A stretch of 51,177 nt of DNA from Phycisphaerales bacterium. Lineage in GTDB: Bacteria > Planctomycetota > Phycisphaerae > UBA1845. The notes under the pieces were generated by a model. The model ran no database searches. It saw only the letters and a program-made list of their open reading frames with translations, and was not told where the DNA came from. Location: NCBI GenBank assembly GCA_013140575.1, contig JABFSN010000035.1, positions 1 through 51,177 on the forward strand. Direction: 5' to 3'. Position numbers and translations under genes: made by a program. Shown here piece after piece: positions 40,771-49,238 of this stretch (position 1 is its first letter; each line of letters begins with the position of its first letter).

Positions 40771-41436
40771 GGTGCGAGAATCCCTTCTCGCACCCATCTC
40801 CGCAGGAATCCCTTCCTGCGAATTCTAAAGATCGAGCGAGTCCATCTCCATGCAGATATGCGTTCTCCCCGCGTACCATCCGGCCGAGCTATACCACCAG
40901 TCCTCCGGCGTTGCGACCAGATTCTTTCGGACCGGGTTCTCGTGGAGATATCGCAGCTTCTGCTGCAGGACTGGGTGCGACGAAATCTCCTGCGGATGAA
41001 ATCCGTCCTCCCAAAACGAGAACTCCCCGCGCTGCCGCCGGGCGCGCTGGGCGGCGCTCTCCAGCCACGCCAGCACAGTTTCGCGCCTATCTGCGACCAG
41101 CAGGTCGTGGATCGTCCGCGACGTGAATCTCTTGAAGTCGCGCATCATGGCGTGCAGGTCGTCGGCCGCGGCGATGAGGTGCAGGTGGTTCGGCATGACG
41201 ACGTACGCAAAAAGTTGCAGGCCCTTTTTCGCCCGGCAGAACGACAGGGATTCAATGACGGGGTCGATGTATCGGGCATCGATGAAAACGGGTGTCCAGT
41301 CGAGAATCGTGATCGTGCAGAAGTAGGGCAGATTCTCGCCGGCCTGATAGCGAGTCATGGCGGCGAGACTACCGCCCGGTCGAATTCGCGGGAAGGGATT
41401 CCCGCGGGAGGGGGTGCGAGAAAGGATTCTCGCACC
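40771..41436. mobile_element. RAYT element with nested hairpins on both sides
   Basis: The transposase gene is enclosed by two hairpins on each side in mirror order. Left: GGTGCGAGAA/TTCTCGCACC, loop TCCC (40771-40794), then CGCAGGAA/TTCCTGCG, loop TCCC (40801-40820). Right: CGCGGGAA/TTCCCGCG, loop GGGA (41387-41406), then GGTGCGAGAA/TTCTCGCACC, loop AGGA (41413-41436). Outer stems are identical and loops are reverse complements or close. This is the form expected of a REP-associated tyrosine transposase with its own REP sequences. Confidence 0.85.
40825..41358 (-). CDS. REP-associated tyrosine transposase (Y1/HUH family)
   Basis: A 177-residue HUH-type single-strand transposase relative of IS200. 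The HUH motif is VVMPNHLHLI with H58-x-H60. The family tail is clear: FWEDGFHPQEI, QKLRYLHENPVRKNLV and WWYSSAGWY. The segment where a catalytic tyrosine is expected reads MMRDFKRFTSR, with Phe where some relatives have Tyr, so I cannot name the nucleophile with certainty. Start ATG 41358 is chosen because further upstream the frame runs through the right-hand hairpins. Such genes are usually single-copy and tied to dispersed REP hairpins. Confidence 0.92.
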   Translation of the reverse strand: MTRYQAGENLPYFCTITILDWTPVFIDARYIDPVIESLSFCRAKKGLQLFAYVVMPNHLHLIAAADDLHAMMRDFKRFTSRTIHDLLVADRRETVLAWLESAAQRARRQRGEFSFWEDGFHPQEISSHPVLQQKLRYLHENPVRKNLVATPEDWWYSSAGWYAGRTHICMEMDSLDL

Positions 41437-41465
41437 AGCGGGCAACGCCCTGACGGTGTGCAAAC

Positions 41466-43127
41466 ATGAAAAATCCCCCCAACGATTTCAACTCGACAAA
41501 CGCCGGCGACAGTAAGTTGACCGTGTACGGCAGCCGGGCCGAGGCTGATAATTACGTGTTCATTCCCGCAGCCGGGGGCGATGCCTTTGCCGACGACGCA
41601 CCGGCCGATCACGGTCTGTCCCGCGAACTGGGGCTGCTCGACACGACCATGATCGTGGCCGGCTCGATGATCGGGTCGGGGGTGTTCATCGTGTCGGCCG
41701 ACATGGCCCGGTATCTGGGCGGCAGCGGCTGGCTGATGCTGGGGTGGTTGGTGACCGGGTTGATCACCATCGGCGGGGCGCTGTCCTACGGCGAGTTGGC
41801 CGCGATGATGCCCCACGCGGGGGGGCAGTATCTCTTCCTTAAGGAATCGTATTCGCCGTTGTGGGGGTTTCTGTTCGGCTGGACGAACATCCTGGTCATC
41901 AAGACCGGTTCCATCGCGGCCGTCGGGACCGCGTTCGCCAAGTACTTCGGCGAGCTGGTGCCGTGGGCGTCGCCGACCTCGTGGGTCGTTCAACCGATCG
42001 TTCTTTCCGACAGCTACGCCGTCAGTCTGTCCACGCAGCAATTGACCGCCATCGTCGTCATCGCCGTGTTGACGTGGATCAACATGCGCGGCGTGCGTCT
42101 GGCCAAGCTGGTGATGAACTCGTTTACTTTCACCAAGACCGCGGGGCTGATCGTTCTGGCGGCGCTGGGACTGGGCATGTACCTGTTCAGCGCCGACGCC
42201 GGCACAGGATTGCAGAACGCATGGGCCCGTCGCGACACGATCCCCATCGTCCCCGACTTCCCCTGGCTGTCGAGCACGTCGGCGCAGGCCGGTCTGGCCG
42301 GGTTATTCGTCGCGTTCTGTCTGGCGCAGGTCGGGTCTCTTTTCGCCGCGGACGCATGGGCGGACGTCAGCTTCACTGCCGCTGAATCCAAAAACCCCCG
42401 CCGTGACATACCCCTGGCGATGGTCGGCGGCGCCGGGTTGGTCGTGGGGTTGTACATGCTCACCAACCTGGCGTACGTTTTGTTGCTGCCGTTCGATCGG
42501 ATTCAGAACGCACCCGACGACCGCGTCGCGACGGCCGCGCTGGAACAGGTGTTCGGCGGCGTGGGCGCGGTCATTATGGCCGTCATGATCATGATCTCGA
42601 CGTTCGGCTGCAACAACGGCATGATCCTGACCGGGGCACGGGTCTACTACGCGATGGCCCGCGACGGGCTGTTCTTCCGGGCCACCGGCAAGCTGAACGC
42701 GAAACGCGTGCCCGCGATCGGCCTGGCGGTTCAGGGGGTCTGGTCGGTGATGCTCGTTCTTCCCCGTACGCGAATACGCGACGCCGGCGGAAACGTGATG
42801 GTTGATCCCGCGACCGGCGTCGAACAGTTCGGCAACCTCTACAGCGCCCTGCTCGACTACGTCATCTTCGCGCAGCTTCTGTTCTACGTTCTCACCGTGG
42901 TCGGACTCTTTGTGTTGCGGGCCAAGCGGCCCGATGCCGTCCGACCCTACCGGGCATGGGGATACCCGATCGTGCCCGCACTGTACGTGGTCGCGGCCGC
43001 GACGATTATGCTGGTCATGCTCGCCTACAAGACGCAGACGACCTGGCCGGGGCTGGTGATTGTCTTGTCGGGCATTCCCGCGTACGCGATCTGGAAATGG
43101 CGCGGACGAGCGCCGACCGCGGACTGA
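41466..43127 (+). CDS. APC-family amino acid permease (LAT-like)
   Basis: A 553-residue transporter with about 12-14 helices after a hydrophilic N-terminus of about 50 residues. Signatures are LGLLDTTMIVAGSMIGSGVFIV (core GSMIGSGVFIV), LSYGELAAMMPHAGGQYLFLKE, and GSLFAADAWADVSFTAAESKNPRRDIP in the helix-six/seven region. An insertion (RTRIRDAGGNVMVDPATGVEQ) lies in a late loop. It is closest to the LAT/serine-threonine-exchanger branch; the substrate is unknown. It is separated from the CAT-type permease operon by the RAYT element, and is followed 26 bases later by the TolQ/ExbB gene. Confidence 0.9.
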   Translation: MKNPPNDFNSTNAGDSKLTVYGSRAEADNYVFIPAAGGDAFADDAPADHGLSRELGLLDTTMIVAGSMIGSGVFIVSADMARYLGGSGWLMLGWLVTGLITIGGALSYGELAAMMPHAGGQYLFLKESYSPLWGFLFGWTNILVIKTGSIAAVGTAFAKYFGELVPWASPTSWVVQPIVLSDSYAVSLSTQQLTAIVVIAVLTWINMRGVRLAKLVMNSFTFTKTAGLIVLAALGLGMYLFSADAGTGLQNAWARRDTIPIVPDFPWLSSTSAQAGLAGLFVAFCLAQVGSLFAADAWADVSFTAAESKNPRRDIPLAMVGGAGLVVGLYMLTNLAYVLLLPFDRIQNAPDDRVATAALEQVFGGVGAVIMAVMIMISTFGCNNGMILTGARVYYAMARDGLFFRATGKLNAKRVPAIGLAVQGVWSVMLVLPRTRIRDAGGNVMVDPATGVEQFGNLYSALLDYVIFAQLLFYVLTVVGLFVLRAKRPDAVRPYRAWGYPIVPALYVVAAATIMLVMLAYKTQTTWPGLVIVLSGIPAYAIWKWRGRAPTAD

Positions 43128-43153
43128 GTTCCTTCTTGCGGAGTCTACCTACC

Positions 43154-44029
43154 ATGCGCGACGAGGTTTCATTTGCATTGCCGAAACACTCGCGGTCTTG
43201 GTGGATGACCGCGGTCGCGGTCGCCCTGCCGACGCTCGCGGCCTTCGTTCCGGTGACGGCGCAGGAAACCGGCGCGGACAACTTATCGACCACCGCCTCG
43301 CCCGATTCCGGCCAGGTGGAGCGGGCGTTCGACCGTTACGTCGTGCAGGGCGGCTGGGTGACGCTTTTCGGGTTGATCCCGCTGTCGATCGCGGCGCTGG
43401 CCTTGACGATCCAATACGCCGCCCAGACCCGGCGCACCGCGATTGTGCCGCGGGAGCAAATCGACGAATTTGAATCGTTGTTTGCGTCCCGCCGATACGC
43501 CGACGCCGTGGCCCGGGCGGCCGAGAACCGGTCCATCCTCGCCTTTATCCTGCATCGCGGGCTGACCGCATCGCGCCACGGCGTCGCCGCGATGGACCAG
43601 GCCATGGAAGACGCGCTCGAAGAATGTGCCACCACGCTGCACCGCCGGATCGAGCCGCTGAATCTCATCGGCAGCGTCTCGCCCATGATCGGGCTGTTCG
43701 GCACCGTTCACGGCATCATCGGCATGTTCGGCTCCATCTCCGACGCCGGCGGCGTACCCATTATGGCCCGGATTTCCGCAAACCTCGGCACCGCCCTGGT
43801 GGCCACTTTCTGGGGCCTGCTTATCGCCATCCCCGCACTCGCCGCGTTCGGAATCCTCCGCGGCCGGATCGACATCCTGATGGGCGAATGTGCGGTCGCG
43901 GCCGAAACGCTGACCGCCCGGTTTCGCGAGCCGATGCCCGACGCCGCGCCGCGACCAGCGTCCGGCGGAGCTGCGGCGGCGCCAAGCGCCGTGGCGGTTG
44001 TTTCTGCGCCGGGGCGATCGCCGGCGTAG
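43154..44029 (+). CDS. MotA/TolQ/ExbB proton channel protein
   Basis: The proton-conducting subunit of a Tol/Ton-type energy-coupling complex. The 291-residue product has a cleavable-looking signal segment (about 16-36, ending VTAQE), then three helices in the family order: GGWVTLFGLIPLSIAALAL near 57-76, and SVSPMIGLFGTVHGIIGMF and LGTALVATFWGLLIAIPALAAF in the C-terminal half. The extra N-terminal signal is common in planctomycete ExbB proteins. GGAG precedes ATG 43154. Two ExbD genes follow; no TonB, TolA, TolB or Pal is in the window. Confidence 0.93.
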   Translation: MRDEVSFALPKHSRSWWMTAVAVALPTLAAFVPVTAQETGADNLSTTASPDSGQVERAFDRYVVQGGWVTLFGLIPLSIAALALTIQYAAQTRRTAIVPREQIDEFESLFASRRYADAVARAAENRSILAFILHRGLTASRHGVAAMDQAMEDALEECATTLHRRIEPLNLIGSVSPMIGLFGTVHGIIGMFGSISDAGGVPIMARISANLGTALVATFWGLLIAIPALAAFGILRGRIDILMGECAVAAETLTARFREPMPDAAPRPASGGAAAAPSAVAVVSAPGRSPA

Positions 44030-44057
44030 TGGTCCGCCTTGGTTGGGACCGCGGGTT

Positions 44058-44175
44058 GGGTGGCACGGACAACGGTACTCCGTTGTCCGTGTTCCGAGCG
44101 CGTCACCCATGAACCGGCGAGGACGCATCGGCCGCGAACCACACGGGCAAGCGAGTACGCTTGCCCGTGCCACCC
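44058..44175. repeat. REPIN-like inverted pair in the tolQ-exbD gap
   Basis: Two 12-pair hairpins in opposite orientation: CACGGACAACGG/CCGTTGTCCGTG, loop TACT (44064-44091), and CACGGGCAAGCG/CGCTTGCCCGTG, loop AGTA (44142-44169). Their outer edges GGGTGGCACGG and CCGTGCCACCC are reverse complements, and the loops are also reverse complements. The pair therefore forms one large inverted unit of 118 bp with a 50 bp core. Confidence 0.88.
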
Positions 44176-44226
44176 GAATAACCGGGTGTTTCGAACCACC
44201 GGATCCGAAACGCGGGAGTCTTTGCC

Positions 44227-44682
44227 TTGCGAACCAGCGTACGAAGCATCGCCCCGCGGCCGAGCATCGGCTTCATCATCCTTCCGATGATCGACGTGAT
44301 TTTCCTGTTGTTGTTGTTCTTTGTGATGGTGTCCAGCTTCGAGACCACCGCCCGGATACGCATCGACGTGCCCCAACCCGAAAAAAGCCGGGCCCACGCC
44401 GTCGACGACTCCCAACAGATCGTGGTCAATTGCGAGTACCTGCACCCCGGCGATTCCGGCGCCGCCGACGTGCACTACCGCATCGGCGGCGATCAACCGC
44501 AGCCGCTCGAAACCATCGGCCGACGGCTGGCGGCCGCCCGTTCCACCAATCCCCAATCGACCGTGGTGGTCCGCGCGGACCATCGCCTGCCGCTCGGCCG
44601 CGTGCGTCAACTGCTGCGTGTCGTGGAATCCAGCGGCTTCGAGCGGATTCAGGTCTCCGCGAAGCTCCAATCGGAACTGTAG
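44227..44682 (+). CDS. ExbD/TolR-family biopolymer transport protein (first copy)
   Basis: A 151-residue partner of the TolQ/ExbB protein. A single N-terminal helix (about 15-36) contains the critical membrane aspartate D23 in LPMIDVIFLLLLFF. The periplasmic domain follows with VDDSQQIVVNCEYL and VVVRADHRLPLGRV. The start appears to be TTG 44227, preceded by a repeat-rich gap, so the exact start is less certain than the gene. It ends four bases before the second ExbD. Confidence 0.9.
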   Translation: MRTSVRSIAPRPSIGFIILPMIDVIFLLLLFFVMVSSFETTARIRIDVPQPEKSRAHAVDDSQQIVVNCEYLHPGDSGAADVHYRIGGDQPQPLETIGRRLAAARSTNPQSTVVVRADHRLPLGRVRQLLRVVESSGFERIQVSAKLQSEL

Positions 44683-44686
44683 ACGC

Positions 44687-45241
44687 ATGCACGGACTCTC
44701 CGCACGCACCACCGTTTCCAGAAGACCGATCGGAGCCGCGGTGCGGACCGGACCCGGATCGCGACTGGGGGTTCGCGTGCGGTCCCGCCGCACCGACTCA
44801 TCGATCGTGCTCAACGTCATTCCGCTGGTGGATATCACCTTTCTTTTGATGATCTTCTTCGTGATCGCCGGCACGTTTAACTCGCTGGAGGGTCTATTGG
44901 GGGCGGGACTGACGCCCGTTCGGGCTGGCGCCGGCGGACCACCGGTGCCGTTCATGCCCATCGTGATACGCATCCTCTCCACCGGCGCCGGCACGGGCGC
45001 CGTTTCGCTGGAAGTTGAACCCTCCGGCGCCACGCCGGCCACGTTCGCGGAGCTGTCCGAAGCGCTGCTGGGCATCAGTCGGCAGCCCGGTTTCGACGCC
45101 CAGACGCCGGTCATCGTTCAGGCCGACGATGGCGTGCTATGGGACCAGGCCGTCGAAGGCTGGAACGCCGCCCTTCGCGCCGGTTTTGTCAATCTCGCTT
45201 ACGCCGACCCGCCAAACGTCGCCGATCCGCTGAGACCCTGA
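44687..45241 (+). CDS. ExbD/TolR-family biopolymer transport protein (second copy)
   Basis: A 184-residue protein of the same family as its upstream neighbour but quite diverged. It has a longer cytoplasmic arm (1-38), a helix with D49 in IPLVDITFLLMIFFV, and a periplasmic domain ending with TPVIVQADDGVLWDQAVEGWNAALRAG, the family's strand-helix end. ATG 44687 lies four bases after the first exbD stop. A channel with two different ExbD subunits would be expected. Confidence 0.9.
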   Translation: MHGLSARTTVSRRPIGAAVRTGPGSRLGVRVRSRRTDSSIVLNVIPLVDITFLLMIFFVIAGTFNSLEGLLGAGLTPVRAGAGGPPVPFMPIVIRILSTGAGTGAVSLEVEPSGATPATFAELSEALLGISRQPGFDAQTPVIVQADDGVLWDQAVEGWNAALRAGFVNLAYADPPNVADPLRP

Positions 45242-45385
45242 TGGGTTCCGCCGCGCCGCAGGTATCGGACGTTCCTCGCGATGCCGGGCGGACTATTGCC
45301 CAACTGCTGGGGAATAGTTCGCGGGACTGATAACGAAATCCGGTCTCGCGGGGGTGTGGCGTTGGTCGGCTCGGCCGCCCGCGTC

Positions 45386-45401
45386 TGGCACGGGGAATGC
45401 C
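45386..45401 (+). promoter_or_regulatory. Sigma-54 (-24/-12) promoter before the PilZ-like gene
   Basis: TGGCACG-GGGA-ATGCC matches TGGCACG-N4-TTGCW at all -24 bases and the invariant GC of the -12 box, with two differences. Predicted start near 45412, leaving about 50 bases before the coding start, within which a six-pair hairpin (CGGTCC/GGACCG, 45433-45447) lies directly before the Shine-Dalgarno. Confidence 0.55.
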
Positions 45402-45465
45402 TTACCTGACCGGCGTAGGAACGAATTTGAATCGGTCCGGTGGACCGCAAAAAGGGGAAATGACG

Positions 45466-45900
45466 ATGTACCGAACAAACCAAGCCAAGCGAATACACGA
45501 CAACGCCCGGGTGATCCAGCAATGGCTGGACCAGGCCCGCCGCACGGGGCAGCGACTGCCGTCGATCGGTCATTCGCAACCGCGTTTCACGTGGGACGCA
45601 CGGGTGACCATTGAAATGTCGCCGGACGGTGGATCCGCGGAATCGCAGTATGCCACGACCCGCGACGTCAGCGCCGGCGACGTGGTCGTCCGCTGCCGAC
45701 GCCCGTTGGCCGTCGGGGCGACGCTGCGCCTCACGCTCGACGAAACCGGCGAATCCGCGACCGGAACAGTTCAATCGTGCGTTCAAGAAATCGGTGCGTT
45801 CGTCGCGACCGTCTCGTTTTCGAAACCGACCGTCACCCGTCGCCCGCCGGTGCGGGCCATCTGCGTGGGACCGTCCTGCCCGCGTACGGCGGTAGCGTGA
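45466..45900 (+). CDS. PilZ-like domain protein
   Basis: A 144-residue soluble protein. An N-terminal helical arm (about 1-40) precedes a beta-barrel-like region with ARVTIEM, TTRDVSAGDVVVRCRRPLAVGATLRLTL, the order of strands seen in PilZ domains. The c-di-GMP motif D/N-x-S-x2-G is one residue short here (DVSAGD), so ligand binding is doubtful. I chose ATG 45466, eight bases after AAGGGG; ATG 45460 is too close to it. A sigma-54-type promoter and a leader hairpin lie upstream. Family assignment is moderate. Confidence 0.6.
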   Translation: MYRTNQAKRIHDNARVIQQWLDQARRTGQRLPSIGHSQPRFTWDARVTIEMSPDGGSAESQYATTRDVSAGDVVVRCRRPLAVGATLRLTLDETGESATGTVQSCVQEIGAFVATVSFSKPTVTRRPPVRAICVGPSCPRTAVA

Positions 45901-45972
45901 ACGGAGCGCGGCGGACGAATCGGCCGCCGGACTCGGGTGTTCGAGTGCGGCGCACGGCCTAGCGCACGCCGC

Positions 45973-46077
45973 CTACCGGCGATGTCGACGGGCGGACAGC
46001 GGGACAAACTGCAACGGCAGCCGGAACAGCGTGAACACGGTCGAGGTCACCACGTCGCCGATGACCACTGTCGCCGG
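45973..46077 (-). pseudogene. Fragment of an RND efflux pump C-terminus
   Basis: On the minus strand, one frame reads PATVVIGDVVTSTVFTLF, then RLPLQFVPLSARR, to a TAG stop at 45975-45973. This matches the end of the CusA/CzcA-like protein next door (LATVVIGGVITDNVLTL...LPALYSLFGPRR) and RND pumps in general. Upstream of it the frame has no further RND similarity and no start. It seems to be the last coding remnant of a second, lost pump gene. Confidence 0.6.
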
Positions 46078-46152
46078 CCCCGCGCACGTTCGGAGATGTC
46101 CGACGTCCGGCCGCACCATCGGCGATCGGAGGAGTTCCTTTCAAGACGCGGA

Positions 46153-49100
46153 TCATCGAGCGATCACTCTTCGCGGCCCGAAAAGCGAATACAGCGCCGG
46201 CAGCACCAGTAGAGTAAGGACATTATCGGTGATCACTCCGCCGATGACGACCGTCGCGAGAGGCCTCTGCACTTCGGCGCCGATACCGGTGTTCAACGCC
46301 ATGGGCACAAAGCCCAGCGCGGCCACAAGGCCGGTGATGAGAATTGGCCGCAAACGGATGAGCCTGGCTTCCTCGATCGCCTGATCCAATTCGGCGCCGG
46401 CGGCCCACCGCTGTTTAATCGTCGATACGAGAACGAGTCCGGTCAACACGGATACACCCGACACCGCGACGAAGCCGACTCCGGCCGAAATCGTGAACGG
46501 CATCTCGCGCAACCATAACGCGATGACTCCTCCGAGCACGGCGAATGGAGCGCCGGTAAAAACGATTAGCGAGTCGCGCACTGAATTCGTGCTCAGGTAG
46601 AGCAGGATAAAGACCAACGCCAGCGCGACGGGGATTACGATCATCAATCGCCGGGATGCGCGGATGAGATTCTCGTACTGACCGCCGAACTGAACGAAGT
46701 AACCGGCCGGCAGTGTGACACGCTCTTCGACCTTTCGCCTTGCCTCGGCCACGAAGCCGCCGAGGTCGCGGCCGCGGACGTTGGCCTGCACGACGATTCT
46801 TCGCGCAGCCCACTCGCGGTTGATTGTCGCGGGGCCTTCGATCTGGCGCACGCGGGCGAGGCGGCCGATCGGGATCCGTTGCCCATCGGGAGCCGGCAGC
46901 AGAATCTTTGCAATGGCCTCGGGGTCGGTGCCGTATTGCTCCGGCAAACGAACCATGAGGTCGAAGCGCTGTTGCCCCTGCCGAATCTGACCGGCAGGAA
47001 TCCCGCCGAGGGCCTCGATCAGATCGAGCACGTGCTTCGCGGCGATCCCATGGCGGGCGATGGCCGCTTGATCCACCTTCACCTCCACGACCGGCAAACC
47101 CGATGATTGCTCCACCGACACATCTTCGGCGCCGGTGAGCTCCACAAGGACCCCTCGAACCTCCGCTGCTTTCTCTTGAAGCGTCTTGAGATCGTCGCCG
47201 AAGATTTTGACTCCCAGATCGGAGCGGACGCCGGCGATCATTTCGTTCATCCGCATCTCAATGGGTTGCGTGAACGTGATGTTCTGACCGGGGAAGCCCG
47301 CCAGTTCCGCGTCCATCACGGCGGTCAGCTCCGATTGCGTCGCGGCGCGTTTCCATTGCTCGCGGGGCGTCAGCATTACGAAGAGGTCGGTTACCTCCAG
47401 ACCCATCGGGTCGGTCGAGACTTCCGGCGTGCCCGTTCTGCTCCAGACGTCGCGGATCTCGTCGGGAAATCGCTCGAGCAGGAACTTCTCAATCCGCGTG
47501 TTGTAGCGCATGGCCTCTTCCAGCGAGATGCCGGAAAGGCGAACGGCGTTGACAACGACGGCCATCTCGTGGAGCCGGGGCACGAATTCACTCCCCAGCC
47601 GTGTCGAAAGAAACGTGCCCCAGGCCAAAAGTGCGGCGCACACGATCAGCGTGCCGACGCGAAATCGAAGCGCCAACCTCAGTAGCGGCCGGTACAACCA
47701 CTGTGCCCCTCGAACCACCGGATTCTCGCGCTCCTTCCTATCTCGACGCAACAACAGACTTGACAGGACCGGAGTGAGCGTGATGGAAAAGATCAGCGAA
47801 CTCAGCAGTGCGAAGATGACGGTCAGCGCCATCGGTTGGAAGAGCTTGCCCTCGATTCCCTCCAACAGGAGGATGGGCAGGTATACGACCATAATGATCA
47901 GCTCGCCGAACATCGTCGGTTTGCGAACCTCGATCGCTGCGTCGCGGACGATATCGACTATGGATCGCTCATCCCGCTTTTGTCCGAGCTTGCGGACGCT
48001 GTTCTCGACGCTGATGACGGAGCTGTCCACGACCAGACCGAAATCGATGGCGCCGAGGCTGAGCAGGCTGGCGGCAATCCCGGCCTGGAGCATCATGTTG
48101 AAGGCAAAAAACATCGCCAGCGGGATGGCGAGTACGACGATCAGACCAGCCCGCAGGTTTCCCAGGAAAACGAACAGTACCGCAACGACGAGCAGGGCGC
48201 CCTCCAGGAGGTTTCGCCTGACCGTGGCGATGACTTTGTCGACCAGCTCCGTTCGCTCGTAAACAACCCTGACCTCCACATCGGACGGCAACGTCTTGCG
48301 AACCTCGGCGAGCCGCTCTTCCAATCGCCGCGTGACCACGTGCGCGTTTTCGCCCATCAGCATGAAGCCGAGCCCGTGGACCACCTCGCCCTTTCCGTTG
48401 GCCGTCACCCCGCCGCGGCGGAGCTCGCAGCCTTCACGGACCTCGGCCACGTCGCCTATGTGAATGGGAACGCCGTCGTGTGCGGTGATCACGATGTCGC
48501 CGATCTCTTCCTCATTGGTCGTCAGGCTCAGGCCTTGAATGAGGTGCAACTCACCGCCGCGCGAGATGTTTCCGCCCCCGACGCTCAGGTTGTTTTCCGC
48601 CAGCGCGCGCAGAACATTTTCCAGGGTCAGATCGTATTTGATCAGCCGGTCGGGATCGGCCAGAACGTGATATTGCTTCCGCTTTCCGCCCCACGTGTTG
48701 ATCTCTGCAACACCGGAAACGGACTGAAGCTGCGGGCGGATGACCCAGTCCTGCAGGGTGGTCAGCTCAACAATGCCGCGGGTTGGACTCGTGATGATGT
48801 AATGAAAGATTTCGCCGAGGCCGGTGGAAATCGGTCCCAACTCCGGTTTTTCAACGCCGACCGGAAGCTCCACGCCGCCGAGCCGTTCGGTGACCATCTG
48901 TCGCGCGAGATACACGCTCGTTCCGTCCGCGAAGATGGTATTCACCTGGCAGAAACCAAACTTGGATACTGAGCGGATCTCGGTGAGTTTCGGCAGGCCG
49001 CCAAGCGCCCGCTCAACGGGAATGGTGACCTGCTGCTCAATCTCGACGGGCGCCAACGCCGGCGCGATGGTGTTCACCTGCACCATAACCGGCGTCGTGT

Positions 49101-49221
49101 CCGGAAACGCGTCGATGGGGAGTTTGGACATGGCCAGGAGGCCCAGCCCCACGAGCACCATGGATACGACAACCACCAGAAAGCGGTTGCGAAGCGACCA
49201 AGTGATGATCCAATCAAGCAT
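46153..49221 (-). CDS. Heavy-metal efflux RND transporter (CusA/CzcA family)
   Basis: Inner-membrane pump of a tripartite metal-export system driven by protons. The 1022-residue length is normal. Helix-four motif AIDFGLVVDSSVISVEN (about 390-406) keeps the two Asp and the Glu used in proton relay. N-terminal features are DAFPDTTPVMVQVNT and a GLGEIFHYII region. FVPRLHEMAVVVNAVRL in the periplasmic cleft lacks the clear Met clusters of copper/silver pumps, so divalent Co/Zn/Cd/Ni is more likely; this is inference. It follows its adaptor gene by 17 bases on the minus strand. No outer-membrane CusC/CzcC gene is seen in the window. Confidence 0.95.
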   Translation of the reverse strand: MLDWIITWSLRNRFLVVVVSMVLVGLGLLAMSKLPIDAFPDTTPVMVQVNTIAPALAPVEIEQQVTIPVERALGGLPKLTEIRSVSKFGFCQVNTIFADGTSVYLARQMVTERLGGVELPVGVEKPELGPISTGLGEIFHYIITSPTRGIVELTTLQDWVIRPQLQSVSGVAEINTWGGKRKQYHVLADPDRLIKYDLTLENVLRALAENNLSVGGGNISRGGELHLIQGLSLTTNEEEIGDIVITAHDGVPIHIGDVAEVREGCELRRGGVTANGKGEVVHGLGFMLMGENAHVVTRRLEERLAEVRKTLPSDVEVRVVYERTELVDKVIATVRRNLLEGALLVVAVLFVFLGNLRAGLIVVLAIPLAMFFAFNMMLQAGIAASLLSLGAIDFGLVVDSSVISVENSVRKLGQKRDERSIVDIVRDAAIEVRKPTMFGELIIMVVYLPILLLEGIEGKLFQPMALTVIFALLSSLIFSITLTPVLSSLLLRRDRKERENPVVRGAQWLYRPLLRLALRFRVGTLIVCAALLAWGTFLSTRLGSEFVPRLHEMAVVVNAVRLSGISLEEAMRYNTRIEKFLLERFPDEIRDVWSRTGTPEVSTDPMGLEVTDLFVMLTPREQWKRAATQSELTAVMDAELAGFPGQNITFTQPIEMRMNEMIAGVRSDLGVKIFGDDLKTLQEKAAEVRGVLVELTGAEDVSVEQSSGLPVVEVKVDQAAIARHGIAAKHVLDLIEALGGIPAGQIRQGQQRFDLMVRLPEQYGTDPEAIAKILLPAPDGQRIPIGRLARVRQIEGPATINREWAARRIVVQANVRGRDLGGFVAEARRKVEERVTLPAGYFVQFGGQYENLIRASRRLMIVIPVALALVFILLYLSTNSVRDSLIVFTGAPFAVLGGVIALWLREMPFTISAGVGFVAVSGVSVLTGLVLVSTIKQRWAAGAELDQAIEEARLIRLRPILITGLVAALGFVPMALNTGIGAEVQRPLATVVIGGVITDNVLTLLVLPALYSLFGPRRVIAR

Positions 49222-49238
49222 CGGAAGTCCTTGCGCGG

